From Pseudomonas syringae (GTDB lineage: Bacteria; Pseudomonadota; Gammaproteobacteria; Pseudomonadales; Pseudomonadaceae), in assembly GCF_021605415.1 (NCBI RefSeq), contig NZ_WKEQ01000005.1:124001-188000 (forward strand): a stretch of 64,000 nt of DNA, written 5' to 3'. The stretch's first letter is position 1. Every line of letters begins with the position of its first letter. Under the pieces are notes generated by a model. It saw only the letters and a program-made list of their open reading frames with translations, was not told the DNA's origin and did not search any database. This document shows positions 36,787 through 47,427 of the stretch, piece after piece. The translations under genes were made by a program, and so were the position numbers.

Positions 36787-37476
36787 TCACCCGGCGATAT
36801 CGCGAATGGCGATCTCACTCATGATGCGTTGCAACACCTGGTCGATGGACAATTCCGTGGAATCCAGCTGTATGGCGTCAGCCGCCGGTTTGAGCGGGGC
36901 TACCGCTCGCTGGGTATCACGCTCATCGCGTGCACGTATCTCATCTAGCAGACTCGACAGACTAACACCCTCAACTTTGCCCTTCAACTGCAAATATCGA
37001 CGGCGCGCCCGCTCCTCGGCGCTGGCGGTCAGGAAAATCTTCAATGGCGCACCGGGAAACACCACCGTGCCCATGTCGCGGCCATCGGCCACCAGACCCG
37101 GCGCTTCCTGAAAAGCACGCTGACGCTGCAGCAGCGCCTCGCGTACGGCGGGCAATGCAGCCACTTGTGACGCACCGGAACCGATGCTTTCAGTACGAAT
37201 GACATCGCTGACTTCGTCGCCTTCGAGGATGATCCGCTGGAGCTGACCGTCCGTCGCCGCGATGAATTGCACGTCCAGATGAGCGGCCAGTTTCTTCAGC
37301 AGCTCTTCGTTGGTCAGGTCGACGCCGTGGTTGTGCGCAGCAAACGCGAGCAATCGATACAGCGCACCGGAGTCCAGCAGGTTCCAGCCCAGGCGCTTGG
37401 CCAGAATCCCGGCGACGGTGCCTTTGCCGGAGCCGCTTGGCCCATCAATGGTGATGACCGGTGCGATGTAGTTCAC
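36787..37476 (-). CDS. cmk: Cytidylate kinase
   Basis: A 229-residue P-loop kinase that phosphorylates CMP and dCMP. It has [19 protein letters not shown] near the N-terminus and the CMP-binding segment [16 protein letters not shown], then the lid Arg cluster near residue 185. The start is GTG at 37476, overlapping the stop of tyrA-aroA by four bases (GTGA), which gives the usual length; an upstream in-frame ATG would sit inside aroA. Co-transcribed with the aromatic genes upstream. Confidence 0.96.
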   Translation of the reverse strand: MNYIAPVITIDGPSGSGKGTVAGILAKRLGWNLLDSGALYRLLAFAAHNHGVDLTNEELLKKLAAHLDVQFIAATDGQLQRIILEGDEVSDVIRTESIGSGASQVAALPAVREALLQRQRAFQEAPGLVADGRDMGTVVFPGAPLKIFLTASAEERARRRYLQLKGKVEGVSLSSLLDEIRARDERDTQRAVAPLKPAADAIQLDSTELSIDQVLQRIMSEIAIRDIAG

Positions 37477-39680
37477 GACTGAGCCTCTTGTGCCACACGA
37501 ATGCCAACCTGCTCGCACAGCGCAAGGAAGTTGGGGAACGATGTCGCGACGTTGGCGCAGTCATGGATGCGGATCGGTGCATTCGCGCGCAGTGATGCCA
37601 CGCTGAAGGCCATCGCGATTCGGTGATCGCCATGACCGTGCACTTCACCGCCGCCGATCTGGCCGCCGTCGATAATGATGCCGTCCGGGGTCGGCTCGCA
37701 CTTGACGCCGAGCGCCAGCAGACCGTCCGCCATGACCTGAATGCGGTCTGACTCCTTGACCCGCAATTCTTCAGCGCCGGTCAATACCGTGCGCCCTTCC
37801 GCACAGGCTGCCGCCACGAACAATACCGGGAACTCATCGATAGCCAGCGGGACCAGCGCTTCGGGAATCTCGATACCTTTGAGCTTAGCTGCTCGCACGC
37901 GCAAGTCAGCCACCGGCTCGCCGCCCACTTCACGCTGGTTTTCCAGGGTGATGTCGGCGCCCATCAGGCGCAGAATATCGATCACGCCGGTGCGGGTCGG
38001 GTTGATGCCGACATGTTCCAGCACCAGCTCGGAGCCTTCGGCAATCGAGGCCGCCACCAGGAAAAACGCCGATGACGAAATGTCGCCCGGCACTTCAATG
38101 TGAGTTGCTGTCAGCTTGCTGCCGGACTCGACCGAAGCCGTGGCACCGTCGACAGTGACCGGGTAACCGAAACCACGCAGCATACGCTCGGTGTGGTCAC
38201 GGGTCGGCGCCGGCTCGGTGACCGTGGTCTTGCCTTCGGCGTACAGACCGGCGAGCAACAGGCAGGATTTCACCTGGGCGCTGGCCATCGGCATGGTGTA
38301 GGTCAAGCCCTTGAGCTTGTGTCCACCACGAATGACCATCGGCGGACGACCTTCAGCAGCGGTCTCGATCACGGCGCCCATTTCACGCAGCGGGTTGGCC
38401 ACGCGATTCATCGGACGCTTGGACAACGAGGCATCGCCAGTCAGGGTGCTGTCGAAGTTTTGCGCAGCCAGCAGGCCGGACAGCAAACGCATCGAAGTAC
38501 CGGAGTTGCCTAGATAGATCGGGCCCGGCGCCGGTTTCAAACCGTGCAGGCCGACACCGTGAATGGTTACGCGGCCGTGGTGCGGGCCTTCGATGACCAC
38601 GCCCATGTCGCGGAATGCCTGCAAGGTGGCCAGGGCGTCTTCGCCCTCAAGGAAACCTTCAACTTCGGTCACGCCCTCCGCCAGAGAGCCGAGCATGATC
38701 GAACGGTGGGAAATCGATTTGTCGCCTGGTACGCGAATCCGACCGGACAGGCGGCCACCAGGTTGAGCCAGGAAAATCAGATCGTTGGAATTCATAGCGT
38801 CCACATAGGCCCTGCGGGCCAGGATTTTACTGAAATGCTCGCGGGCAACCCGGGCGCGCGTGAAGACGCCCAACAATTGGTGCCCATCCCCTGCATCGAC
38901 CGCGTCGCGCAAGGCGTCGAGGTCGCTGCGAAATGTATCGAGTGTGCGCAGGACAGCCTCGCGGTTGGCGAGGAAGATGTCGTGCCACATCACCGGGTCG
39001 CTTCCAGCGATTCTTGTGAAATCGCGGAAACCGCCCGCAGCGTAACGGAAGATCTCAAGGTTTTCATTGCGCTTGGCCAATGAATCGACAAGACCAAATG
39101 CCAACAGATGCGGCAGATGACTGGTCGCGGCCAGCACTTCGTCGTGACGCTCGACCTGCATGTGCTCGACATCGGCGCCCAATTCGCGCCACAAGCGATC
39201 GACAACCGCCAAGGCTTGCGGATCGGTTTGCGCGAGCGGTGTCAGAATCACTTTATGACGACGGAACAGTTCGGCATTGGAGGCTTCCACCCCGCTCTGC
39301 TCAGAGCCGGCAATCGGATGGCCCGGTACGAAGCGCGCCGGCATGCCGCCAAACGCCTCGGTCGCCGCACGCACCACATTGCCCTTGGCGCTGCCGACAT
39401 CCGTGAGAATCGCCTGCCCCAGATCCATGCCAGCCAAACGGGCGAGCACTTTTTCCATGGCCAGGATCGGCACCGCCAACTGAATCACATCGGCGCCCTG
39501 GCAGGCCGCCAGCAGATCCTCTTCGCAGCGATCCACCACACCCAACTCGACCGCCAACTTGCGCGATTGCGGATCGAGATCGACCCCGACCACTTCGCGG
39601 CAAACGCCGCTTTCGCGCAAGCCTTTGGCAAACGAACCACCGATCAATCCCAGACCGACCACCACCAGGCGACCGATCAT
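37473..39680 (-). CDS. aroA: Bifunctional prephenate dehydrogenase / EPSP synthase (TyrA-AroA fusion)
   Basis: A 735-residue fusion. Residues 1 to about 295 are TyrA (NAD loop [15 protein letters not shown], then [11 protein letters not shown] and [11 protein letters not shown]). Residues about 300-735 are EPSP synthase ([51 protein letters not shown]). It acts in both the common shikimate pathway and the tyrosine branch. The ATG at 39680 leaves a 28-base gap after hisC. Such TyrA-AroA fusions are usual in Pseudomonas. Confidence 0.95.
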   Translation of the reverse strand: MIGRLVVVGLGLIGGSFAKGLRESGVCREVVGVDLDPQSRKLAVELGVVDRCEEDLLAACQGADVIQLAVPILAMEKVLARLAGMDLGQAILTDVGSAKGNVVRAATEAFGGMPARFVPGHPIAGSEQSGVEASNAELFRRHKVILTPLAQTDPQALAVVDRLWRELGADVEHMQVERHDEVLAATSHLPHLLAFGLVDSLAKRNENLEIFRYAAGGFRDFTRIAGSDPVMWHDIFLANREAVLRTLDTFRSDLDALRDAVDAGDGHQLLGVFTRARVAREHFSKILARRAYVDAMNSNDLIFLAQPGGRLSGRIRVPGDKSISHRSIMLGSLAEGVTEVEGFLEGEDALATLQAFRDMGVVIEGPHHGRVTIHGVGLHGLKPAPGPIYLGNSGTSMRLLSGLLAAQNFDSTLTGDASLSKRPMNRVANPLREMGAVIETAAEGRPPMVIRGGHKLKGLTYTMPMASAQVKSCLLLAGLYAEGKTTVTEPAPTRDHTERMLRGFGYPVTVDGATASVESGSKLTATHIEVPGDISSSAFFLVAASIAEGSELVLEHVGINPTRTGVIDILRLMGADITLENQREVGGEPVADLRVRAAKLKGIEIPEALVPLAIDEFPVLFVAAACAEGRTVLTGAEELRVKESDRIQVMADGLLALGVKCEPTPDGIIIDGGQIGGGEVHGHGDHRIAMAFSVASLRANAPIRIHDCANVATSFPNFLALCEQVGIRVAQEAQS

Positions 39681-39708
39681 AGGTGCAGCAGATTGCAGTG
39701 CAGTGACA

Positions 39709-40821
39709 TCAACCACGAGCCATAACCTTGCGCAGCGCTTCAAGGAAGCGGCTGTTTTCTCTTTCAAGACCGATGGTGACGCGCAAATGGTTCGGCATGC
39801 CGTAGTTGGCCACTGGACGCACAATCACGCCTTCGCGCAACAAGTCTTCGAACACCGGCGCCGCCACTTGACCGAGATCGACACAAATGAAATTGCCTTT
39901 CGACGGAATCCAGGTCAACCCCAGCGCACTGAAACCGGCTTCCAGCTGTTGCATGCCGGCTTCGTTCAAGCGGCGGCTTTTGGCCAGGTAGTCTTCATCC
40001 TTAAGCGCCGCACACGCTGCGGCCAGTGCCAGGCTGTTGACGTTGAACGGCTGACGAACGCGGTTCAGCACGTCCGCCACCACTGGCGTCGACAAGGCGT
40101 AGCCAACGCGCAGCGCTGCCAGGCCGTAGGCCTTGGAGAATGTCCGGGAGACGAGCATATTCGGATAAGCCGCGAGGAAATCCAGCCCATCCGGCAAGTC
40201 GCTACCCTCGGCGTATTCGATGTACGCCTCGTCCAGCACGACAAGCACATGTTCCGGCACATCTTGCAGGAATTCGTCCAGCGCCTCGGCGTCGAACCAG
40301 GTGCCGGTCGGGTTGTTCGGGTTAGCAATAAAGACGACGCGAGTGTTGGCGTCGATCGCCGCCAGCATCGCCGGCAGGTCATGCCCCCACTCCTTGGCCG
40401 GAACGACCTTGGCCTGAGCGCCCACTGCCTGGGTCGCGATCGGATACACCGCGAACGCATGCTCGCTGAACACCGCGTTCAGGCCCGGCGCCAGATAGGC
40501 GCGCGCGACCAGTTCGAGAATGTCGTTGGAGCCGTTGCCCAAGGTCACCTGGTTCAGCTCGACGCGGCACTGCTCGGCCAGCAGCGACTTAAGGGCAAAA
40601 CCGTTGCCATCCGGATAACGGGTCAGCTCGGTCAACTCGCTACGGATCGCCGCCAGCGCTTTCGGACTGGCGCCCAGCGGGTTTTCATTGCTGGCCAGTT
40701 TGATGATGCTCGCTGGATCAAGATCCAGCTCACGTGCCAGTTCGTCCACTGGCTTGCCCGGCACGTATGGCGAAAGTTGTTGCACGCCCGGCTGTGCCAG
40801 AGCGAGGAAATTGCCACTCAT
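39709..40821 (-). CDS. hisC: Histidinol-phosphate aminotransferase
   Basis: A 370-residue class II PLP aminotransferase. The nucleotide-like phosphate site is LGNGSNDILELVARA, FIANPNNPTGTWF is the cofactor-binding loop, and the PLP Lys is in VSRTFSKAYGLAALRVGY. Beyond histidine synthesis, such HisC2 proteins in this gene order can act on aromatic amino acids. It is 13 bases after pheA and precedes tyrA-aroA. Confidence 0.93.
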   Translation of the reverse strand: MSGNFLALAQPGVQQLSPYVPGKPVDELARELDLDPASIIKLASNENPLGASPKALAAIRSELTELTRYPDGNGFALKSLLAEQCRVELNQVTLGNGSNDILELVARAYLAPGLNAVFSEHAFAVYPIATQAVGAQAKVVPAKEWGHDLPAMLAAIDANTRVVFIANPNNPTGTWFDAEALDEFLQDVPEHVLVVLDEAYIEYAEGSDLPDGLDFLAAYPNMLVSRTFSKAYGLAALRVGYALSTPVVADVLNRVRQPFNVNSLALAAACAALKDEDYLAKSRRLNEAGMQQLEAGFSALGLTWIPSKGNFICVDLGQVAAPVFEDLLREGVIVRPVANYGMPNHLRVTIGLERENSRFLEALRKVMARG

Positions 40822-40834
40822 TTGCTACCGCCCC

Positions 40835-41929
40835 TTAGAGAACTGCTTTCGGGTAGGAACCCAGTACTTTGAGTGCTACTGCTTCCTGACTGATCTTCTC
40901 CAGCACACCTTTGATCAACGGATCGCGGTGGTGGCCAACGAAGTCGATGAAGAACACGTAAGTCCATTTACCGCTGCGCGAAGGACGTGTCTCGATACGA
41001 GTCAGGTCGATCCCGTTGTCGTGGAACGGCACCAGCAGCTCATGCAGCGCGCCGGGCTTGTTGCTCATGGACACGATGATCGAAGTCTTGTCGTCGCCAG
41101 TCGGCGGCACTTCCTGATTACCGATCATCAGGAATCGCGTGGAGTTGTCCGGGCGATCCTCGATTTTCTCGGCCAGACGGGTCAGGCCATACAGGCCAGC
41201 AGCCATGTCACCGGCAATCGCCGCCGAGTTCCACTCACCCTTGACCCGCTTGGCCGCTTCGGCGTTGCTCGAAACCGCCACGCGCTCGACGTTCGGGTAA
41301 TGCGCGTCGAGCCACTTGCGGCACTGGGCCAGCGACTGCGCATGAGAATAGATGCGGCTGATACTGTCGGTCTTGGTGTTTTCGCCGACCAACAAATGAT
41401 GGTGGATACGCAGCTCAACTTCGCCGCAGATCACCATGTCGTGCTCGAGGAAGCTGTCGAGGGTGTGATTGACCGCGCCTTCGGTGGAGTTTTCCACCGG
41501 CACCACGCCGAAGTTCACCGCACCGGCTGCCACTTCACGGAACACTTCGTCGATCGCCGCCATCGGCTTGCTGATCACGGCATGGCCGAAGTGCTTCATC
41601 GCGGCCGCTTGGGTAAAGGTGCCTTCCGGGCCGAGATAAGCCACTTTCAGCGGCTGCTCCAGCGCCAGGCAGGAAGACATGATTTCGCGGAACAACCGCG
41701 CCATCTCTTCGTTGCCCAACGGCCCCTGATTTCGCTCCATCACGCGTTTGAGCACCTGGGCTTCACGCTCCGGACGGTAAAACACCGGGACTTCGCCCTC
41801 GGCCAGCGACGCCATTTTCACCCGCGCCACTTCCTGGGCGCAGCGTGCGCGCTCGCTGATCAGCTCCATGACTTTGGTGTCCAGCGCATCGATACGGACG
41901 CGCAGCGCCTTGAGTTCTTGCTCGGACAT
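40835..41929 (-). CDS. pheA: Bifunctional chorismate mutase / prephenate dehydratase
   Basis: A 364-residue P-protein. The AroQ-type mutase domain (1-90) starts MSEQELKALRVRIDALD. The dehydratase domain (95-275) has VAYLGPEGTFTQAAA, VVPVENSTEGAVNHTLDSF and the TRF motif in NSTRFLMIG. The C-terminal ACT domain with IETRPSRSG binds phenylalanine for feedback control. Its start overlaps the serC stop (TGATG). It is part of the serC-pheA-hisC-tyrA/aroA-cmk run. Confidence 0.97.
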   Translation of the reverse strand: MSEQELKALRVRIDALDTKVMELISERARCAQEVARVKMASLAEGEVPVFYRPEREAQVLKRVMERNQGPLGNEEMARLFREIMSSCLALEQPLKVAYLGPEGTFTQAAAMKHFGHAVISKPMAAIDEVFREVAAGAVNFGVVPVENSTEGAVNHTLDSFLEHDMVICGEVELRIHHHLLVGENTKTDSISRIYSHAQSLAQCRKWLDAHYPNVERVAVSSNAEAAKRVKGEWNSAAIAGDMAAGLYGLTRLAEKIEDRPDNSTRFLMIGNQEVPPTGDDKTSIIVSMSNKPGALHELLVPFHDNGIDLTRIETRPSRSGKWTYVFFIDFVGHHRDPLIKGVLEKISQEAVALKVLGSYPKAVL

Positions 41930-43014
41930 CAGCCGTGTTCCTTCTCGAACTCCGCCATGTACGCCACCAACGCGTTGACCGCAGTGATGTCGACAGCGTT
42001 ATAGATAGAAGCGCGCATGCCACCCACGGAGCGGTGGCCCTTGAGGTTAAGCAGGCCGCGTTCGTCGGCGCCGGCCAGGAACGGCTTGTCGAGGCGGTCA
42101 TCGGCCAGACGGAACGGCACGTTCATCCACGAGCGATCCGACTTGTTGATCGGGTTGCTGTAAAGGCCGCTGGCGTCGATGAAGCCGTACAGCGTGCGCT
42201 GCTTGACGTCGTTGAGCTTGGCGATCGCGTCGACGCCGCCCTGCTCTTTCAGCCACTGGAACACCAGGCCGGACAAGTACCAGGCCAGTGTCGGCGGGGT
42301 GTTGTACATCGAGCCGTTATCGGCCGCGACCTTGTAGTTGAGCATGGTCGGGCACAGGGCACGCGCCTTGCCAAGCAGATCTTCGCGGACGATGTTGACC
42401 ACGATGCCACTCGGGCCGATGTTCTTCTGCGCGCCGGCGTAGATCATGCCGAAGCGGGAAATGTCGACCGGACGCGACAGAATGTCCGAAGACATGTCAG
42501 CCACCAGCGGCACGTCGCCGGTTTGCGGAATCCACTGGAATTCCAGACCACCGATGGTTTCGTTCGGCGCGTAGTGAACGTAGGCCGCGTCTTTGGACAG
42601 GTTCCACTCGTTCTGGCCCGGAATGGCGAAATAGTCATATGGCTTGGCGGTGGCGGCAACGTTGACGTGACCGTAACGCGAGGCTTCTTCGATGGCTTTC
42701 TGCGACCAGATACCGGTGTCGATATAGTCGGCGCTGCCGCCTTCGGGCAACAGGTTCAGTGGAATCTGCGCAAACTGCTGGCTCGCGCCACCTTGCAGAA
42801 ACAGCACTTTGTAGTTCGACGGGATATTAAGCAGGTCACGCAGATCCTGCTCGGCCTGGGTCGCGATGGACACGAACTCATCACTGCGATGGCTCATTTC
42901 CATGACCGACAGGCCTTTGCCGTGCCAGTCGAGCAATTCACCCTGGGCGCGCTGCAGGACAGCTTCGGGAAGCGCCGCGGGACCGGCACAGAAGTTATAG
43001 GCTCTCTTGCTCAC
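41929..43014 (-). CDS. serC: Phosphoserine aminotransferase
   Basis: A 361-residue class V PLP aminotransferase that makes 3-phosphoserine and acts in pyridoxine synthesis. It starts SKRAYNFCAGPAALPEAVL, and the PLP Lys is in YAGAQKNIGPSG. The start is GTG at 43014, giving the usual length; the upstream in-frame extension has no family character. It follows gyrA after about 150 bases with a hairpin between. Confidence 0.96.
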   Translation of the reverse strand: MSKRAYNFCAGPAALPEAVLQRAQGELLDWHGKGLSVMEMSHRSDEFVSIATQAEQDLRDLLNIPSNYKVLFLQGGASQQFAQIPLNLLPEGGSADYIDTGIWSQKAIEEASRYGHVNVAATAKPYDYFAIPGQNEWNLSKDAAYVHYAPNETIGGLEFQWIPQTGDVPLVADMSSDILSRPVDISRFGMIYAGAQKNIGPSGIVVNIVREDLLGKARALCPTMLNYKVAADNGSMYNTPPTLAWYLSGLVFQWLKEQGGVDAIAKLNDVKQRTLYGFIDASGLYSNPINKSDRSWMNVPFRLADDRLDKPFLAGADERGLLNLKGHRSVGGMRASIYNAVDITAVNALVAYMAEFEKEHG

Positions 43015-43126
43015 ATCCAATCTCGCTCTGGCTTGGTGATACACAATAATTCTTTGATCGGTCACAGGATCTTTGCAGGAGCAGCCTTCGGCAGCACCTG
43101 CACAGGCATTTCATGCCTGACAAACA

Positions 43127-43157
43127 ACAAGGGGGCGAATTTTCATCCGCCCCCTGT
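43127..43157 (-). terminator. Hairpin after gyrA, possible terminator
   Basis: A GC-rich stem (AGGGGGCG on one side, CGCCCCCT on the other) encloses about eight bases, ten bases past the gyrA stop on the minus strand. No long T run follows, so it may act weakly and allow read-through into serC. Confidence 0.45.
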
Positions 43158-43165
43158 TTGTCCAC

Positions 43166-45820
43166 TTACTCTTGTGGCTCTTCGTCGGCGGCAGCGTCGA
43201 GTTGCTGGTCTTCTACAGCGTCGTCGACCACGACATCGCCTTCGAACACCTCGCCCTCTTCGCCTTCAAGCTCTTCGCCCTCGATTTCCGACGGCTCCTG
43301 TACCCGCTCCAGCCCGACCAGGGTTTCATCCTTGGCCAGTTTGATGAGGGTCACGCCCTGGGTGTTACGCCCCAGACTGGACACTTCGTCAACGCGAGTA
43401 CGTACCAGGGTGCCCTGGTCGGAAATCAGCATGATTTCCTCGCCGTCGAGCACCTGGACTGCGCCGACCAGACGGCCGTTACGCTCGTTGCTGACCATGG
43501 CGATCACGCCCTGACCGCCACGTTTGTATTCAGGGAACTCGCTGATGGCCGTACGCTTGCCGTAACCACGTGCAGAGGCGGTGAGGATCTCGCTGCCTTC
43601 TTCCGGGATCAGCATGGAAATCAGCTTCTGGCCTTCCGGCAGACGCATGCCGCGAACACCGCGAGCGGTACGGCCCATGGCGCGAACGTCGGATTCCTTG
43701 AAGCGGGTCACCTTGCCACCGTCGGAGAACAGCATGACTTCACGCTCGCCATCGGTGATGGCTGCGGAGATCAGCACGTCGCCTTCATCCAGCTCCAGCG
43801 CGATCAGACCGACGCTGCGCTGACGGCTGAAGGATTCCAGCGGGGTCTTCTTCACGGTGCCGAGTGCGGTCGCCATAAAGATGTAGTGACCTTCGGTGTA
43901 TTCCTCGACCGGCAACATGGTGGTGATGTATTCACCGTCATCCAGCGGCAGCAGGTTGACCAGCGGACGACCACGGGCGGCGCGCGATGCTTCCGGGATC
44001 TCGTAGGTCTTCAGCCAGTACACCTTGCCTTTGCTGGAGAACAGCAGCAGCGTGGTGTGGCTGTTCGCGACCAGCAGGTGAGCAATGTAGTCCTCATCCT
44101 TGACGCCGGTCGCCGATTTGCCTTTACCGCCACGACGCTGAGCCTGATACGCAGCCAATGGCTGGGTCTTGGCGTAGCCACCGTGGGAGATGGTCACGAC
44201 GCGCTCTTCTTCCGGGATCATGTCACCCAGGGTCAGGTCGAGACGGGCATCGAGAATTTCGGTGCGACGCACGTCGCCGTATTCGGCGCGGATCACTTCC
44301 AGCTCTTCGCGGATCACTTCCATCAGGCGCACGGCGCTGTTGAGGATGCGGATCAGCTCGCCGATCTGGTTGAGGATCTCCTGATACTCGGCCAGCAGCT
44401 TCTCGTGTTCCAGACCGGTCAGGCGATGCAGACGCAGTTCGAGAATGGCTTGCGCCTGTTCCGGCGACAGGAAGTACTTGCCTTCACGCAGACCGTATTG
44501 CGGATCGAGGTTCTCGGGACGGCACGAATCGGCGCCGGCACGCTCAACCATCGCCACCACGGCGGACGATTCCCAAGGGGTGCTGATCAGCGCCTCTTTG
44601 GCTTCCGACGGCGTTGGCGAGGCCTTGATCAGGGCGATGACAGGATCAATGTTCGACAGGGCAACGGCCTGGCCTTCGAGAATGTGACCACGCTCGCGGG
44701 CTTTACGCAGTTCGAACACGGTGCGTCGGGTAACCACTTCGCGACGGTGGCGAACGAAGGCTTCCAGCAGATCCTTGAGGTTCAGGATGCGTGGACGGCC
44801 GTCGATCAACGCGACGATGTTGATACCGAACACCGCTTGCAATTGAGTCTGGGCGTAGAGGTTGTTGAGAATCACCTCAGGCACTTCGCCGCGACGCAGC
44901 TCGATCACGACGCGCATGCCGTCCTTGTCGGATTCGTCGCGCAGTTCGGTGATGCCTTCGAGCTTCTTCTCTTTAACCAGCTCGGCGATCTTCTCGATCA
45001 GACGCGCCTTGTTCAACTGGTACGGCAGTTCGGTGATGACGATCTGCTGGCGGCCACCGACCTTGTCGATGTCTTCGATGGTCGAGCGGGCACGCATGTA
45101 AATGCGCCCGCGACCGGTGCGGTAGGCTTCGATGATACCGGCGCGACCGTTGATGATCGCGGCGGTCGGGAAGTCCGGGCCGGGGATGTATTGCATCAAC
45201 TCGTCGACCGTCAGCTCGGGATTGTCGATGAGCGCCAGGCAACCGTCGATGACTTCACCGAGGTTGTGCGGCGGAATGTTGGTCGCCATGCCCACGGCGA
45301 TACCGCTGGAGCCGTTGACCAACAGGTTGGGAATACGGGTCGGCATGACCGCCGGGATCATTTCGGTGCCGTCGTAGTTCGGCACCCAGTCCACAGTTTC
45401 TTTATGCAGGTCGGCCAGCAGCTCGTGCGCCAGCTTGGTCATGCGGACTTCGGTGTATCGCATGGCCGCAGCGTTGTCGCCGTCCACCGAACCGAAGTTG
45501 CCCTGACCGTCAACCAGCAGGTAGCGCAGGGAGAAAGGCTGGGCCATGCGGACGATGGTGTCGTACACCGCAGTGTCACCGTGCGGGTGATACTTACCGA
45601 TCACGTCACCGACGACACGGGCAGATTTCTTGTACGGCTTGTTGAAGTCGTTGCCCAGCTCGCTCATCGCGAACAGCACGCGACGGTGCACGGGCTTGAG
45701 GCCATCGCGCGCATCCGGCAGTGCACGGCCGACGATCACGCTCATCGCGTAGTCGAGGTAGGACTGTTTCAGCTCGTCTTCGATATTGACCGGGAGGATT
45801 TCTTTGGCCAGTTCGCCCAT
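43166..45820 (-). CDS. gyrA: DNA gyrase subunit A
   Basis: An 884-residue type II topoisomerase subunit. The N-terminal breakage domain has the catalytic Tyr122 in [10 protein letters not shown]. The quinolone-determining stretch reads [10 protein letters not shown] with Thr83 and Asp87, the sensitive forms. The C-terminal beta-pinwheel has the GyrA box [10 protein letters not shown], and an acidic tail of about 45 residues follows. The ATG at 45820 ([10 protein letters not shown]) gives the family length; an AAGGAATC ribosome site precedes it. It begins the gyrA-serC-pheA-hisC-tyrA/aroA-cmk-rpsA run. Confidence 0.98.
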   Translation of the reverse strand: MGELAKEILPVNIEDELKQSYLDYAMSVIVGRALPDARDGLKPVHRRVLFAMSELGNDFNKPYKKSARVVGDVIGKYHPHGDTAVYDTIVRMAQPFSLRYLLVDGQGNFGSVDGDNAAAMRYTEVRMTKLAHELLADLHKETVDWVPNYDGTEMIPAVMPTRIPNLLVNGSSGIAVGMATNIPPHNLGEVIDGCLALIDNPELTVDELMQYIPGPDFPTAAIINGRAGIIEAYRTGRGRIYMRARSTIEDIDKVGGRQQIVITELPYQLNKARLIEKIAELVKEKKLEGITELRDESDKDGMRVVIELRRGEVPEVILNNLYAQTQLQAVFGINIVALIDGRPRILNLKDLLEAFVRHRREVVTRRTVFELRKARERGHILEGQAVALSNIDPVIALIKASPTPSEAKEALISTPWESSAVVAMVERAGADSCRPENLDPQYGLREGKYFLSPEQAQAILELRLHRLTGLEHEKLLAEYQEILNQIGELIRILNSAVRLMEVIREELEVIRAEYGDVRRTEILDARLDLTLGDMIPEEERVVTISHGGYAKTQPLAAYQAQRRGGKGKSATGVKDEDYIAHLLVANSHTTLLLFSSKGKVYWLKTYEIPEASRAARGRPLVNLLPLDDGEYITTMLPVEEYTEGHYIFMATALGTVKKTPLESFSRQRSVGLIALELDEGDVLISAAITDGEREVMLFSDGGKVTRFKESDVRAMGRTARGVRGMRLPEGQKLISMLIPEEGSEILTASARGYGKRTAISEFPEYKRGGQGVIAMVSNERNGRLVGAVQVLDGEEIMLISDQGTLVRTRVDEVSSLGRNTQGVTLIKLAKDETLVGLERVQEPSEIEGEELEGEEGEVFEGDVVVDDAVEDQQLDAAADEEPQE

Positions 45821-46242
45821 GAGAAGCCTGATTCCTTTTTCTGGTGAAACTTCGTCATTTCCATATGGGATCAACGAAGCTCGTCGATGCAGGCTGAGTG
45901 CCATGCACCGACTTACGACAAATCAACAAGTTGACCCTGGATTTGCGCAGTGAAGACAACCCCGCAGGGCTGTCTCGGAAAACGCCGGATGTTATCACAA
46001 GAGCCGCCACGCACCTATCCCCCAGACGCGCATGGAGCATAGTTAGTTGACCGGTGACAGGCTTGACGGGGACGAGAGAGGCTTAGAGATGCATCGAATG
46101 CTCAAATTGAGATCTATTCGGGGATGTTTATTGACTTATACGGCCTCATCGCTGGCAAGCCAGCTCCCACAGGTTGCGTGATCACTCGATTCCTGTGGGA
46201 GCTGGCTTGCCAGCGATGGGCCCGCTCAAACGCCAAGGCCAA
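45821..46242. promoter_or_regulatory. gyrA leader and intergenic region
   Basis: This 422-base gene-free region precedes gyrA (minus) and follows mtnA (minus). A small hairpin (GACAaCCC-CGCA-GGGcTGTC, 45955-45974) lies in the gyrA leader about 140 bases ahead of the start. A perfect REP pair occupies 46148-46217 next to the mtnA stop. I could not place a convincing -35/-10 pair by eye. Confidence 0.4.
46148..46217. repeat. REP pair downstream of mtnA
   Basis: Two perfect 26-base arms (46148-46173 and 46192-46217), built on CGCTGGCAAGCCAGCTCCC and its reverse complement, are separated by 18 bases. Same type as the half-unit at 10786-10811. It lies 25 bases past the mtnA stop. Confidence 0.85.
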
Positions 46243-47319
46243 TCAATGCAGGCGTTTGCGGCACATGAGCTGGGCCATTTTCGCGGTGTCGGGGCGTTCG
46301 ACGATGCCTTTTTCGGTGACGATGGCGTCGATCAAGTCAGCCGGGGTGACATCGAACACCGGGTTGAATGCCTCGACGTCGGCACCCACACGCTTGCCGC
46401 CGACTTCCAGCAGTTCGGCACCGTCACGCTCCTCAATCGGAATGTCATCGCCGCTGGCCAGGTTCATGTCGATGGTCGAACTCGGCGCCACCACCATGAA
46501 ACGCACGCCGTGGTGCATGGCATTGACCGCCAGTTGATAAGTACCGATTTTATTGGCGACGTCGCCGTTGGCGGTGATCCGGTCAGCGCCGACGATCACC
46601 CAGGTCACGCCTTTGGTTTTCATGATGTGCGCGGCTGCGGAGTCAGCGTTCAGCGTCACCGGAATCCCTTCATTGGCCAGTTCCCACGCAGTCAGACGCG
46701 ACCCTTGAAGCCACGGACGGGTTTCGTCGGCGTAGACGCGCTCGACCATGCCTTCCAGGAACGCGCCGCGAATCACGCCCAGCGCCGTGCCGAAACCGCC
46801 GGTCGCCAGTGCGCCGGTGTTGCAGTGCGTGAGGATGGCCTGAGCATTGCCCTGATGCTTGCGAATCAGATCAACGCCCAGTTGCGCCATGGTCAGGTTG
46901 GCTTCGCGATCACTTTCATGGATCGCGAGGGCTTCGGCTTCCAGCGCCGCCAGTGGATCGGCGTTTTCTTTCAGGCGATCCAGCCGATCGTGCATGCGAC
47001 CCAGCGCCCAGAACAGGTTGACGGCTGTAGGACGGGAATCGGCCAGCAGCATGAAATCCTCTTCCAGCGCCGCATACCAGTCGCCCCCTTCGGCAATTCG
47101 CGTACGCGCTGCCAGCACGATGCCATAGGCCGCACTGATGCCGATGGCTGGCGCACCGCGCACCACCATAGAACGAATGGCTTCGGCCACGCCCGCTGCA
47201 CTGGTGTAGGCAATCCAGTTTTCCTCGAACGGCAGAATGCGCTGATCGAGCAGGTACAGGGCGCCATCACGCCAATCGATGGCCTTCACTTTCTCTGCAG
47301 CCAACAGTCGATCGCGCAT
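46243..47319 (-). CDS. mtnA: S-methyl-5-thioribose-1-phosphate isomerase
   Basis: A 358-residue enzyme of the eIF2B-related family. It has [15 protein letters not shown], the catalytic Cys in [18 protein letters not shown] and the catalytic Asp in [19 protein letters not shown]. It isomerises methylthioribose-1-phosphate to methylthioribulose-1-phosphate in methionine salvage. The ATG at 47319 ([10 protein letters not shown]) fits the family length; the upstream in-frame part is rejected. It is divergent from the mtaD gene with 108 bases between. Confidence 0.95.
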   Translation of the reverse strand: MRDRLLAAEKVKAIDWRDGALYLLDQRILPFEENWIAYTSAAGVAEAIRSMVVRGAPAIGISAAYGIVLAARTRIAEGGDWYAALEEDFMLLADSRPTAVNLFWALGRMHDRLDRLKENADPLAALEAEALAIHESDREANLTMAQLGVDLIRKHQGNAQAILTHCNTGALATGGFGTALGVIRGAFLEGMVERVYADETRPWLQGSRLTAWELANEGIPVTLNADSAAAHIMKTKGVTWVIVGADRITANGDVANKIGTYQLAVNAMHHGVRFMVVAPSSTIDMNLASGDDIPIEERDGAELLEVGGKRVGADVEAFNPVFDVTPADLIDAIVTEKGIVERPDTAKMAQLMCRKRLH

Positions 47320-47427
47320 CCCAACCCCCGCACTTATGAACAAAAGCCGCCGATTATAGCGAGCCCCCCGCGAAGACGCTCGGGTATACTTCGCCATCCT
47401 TCACAAAAGCACTGGAACCGACCCTCG

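Noticed and set aside
45570..45585. Possible quinolone-resistance change in gyrA
   Set aside because: Residues 83 and 87 read Thr and Asp, the usual sensitive forms in Pseudomonas.
43172..45847. An 891-codon open frame on the plus strand opposite gyrA
   Set aside because: It is the antisense shadow of gyrA; the translation is Asp/His/Gln-rich without family motifs and lacks a ribosome site.
46174..47427. In-frame 418-codon extension upstream of mtaD
   Set aside because: It runs antisense through mtnA; the mtaD start at 47428 gives the family length.
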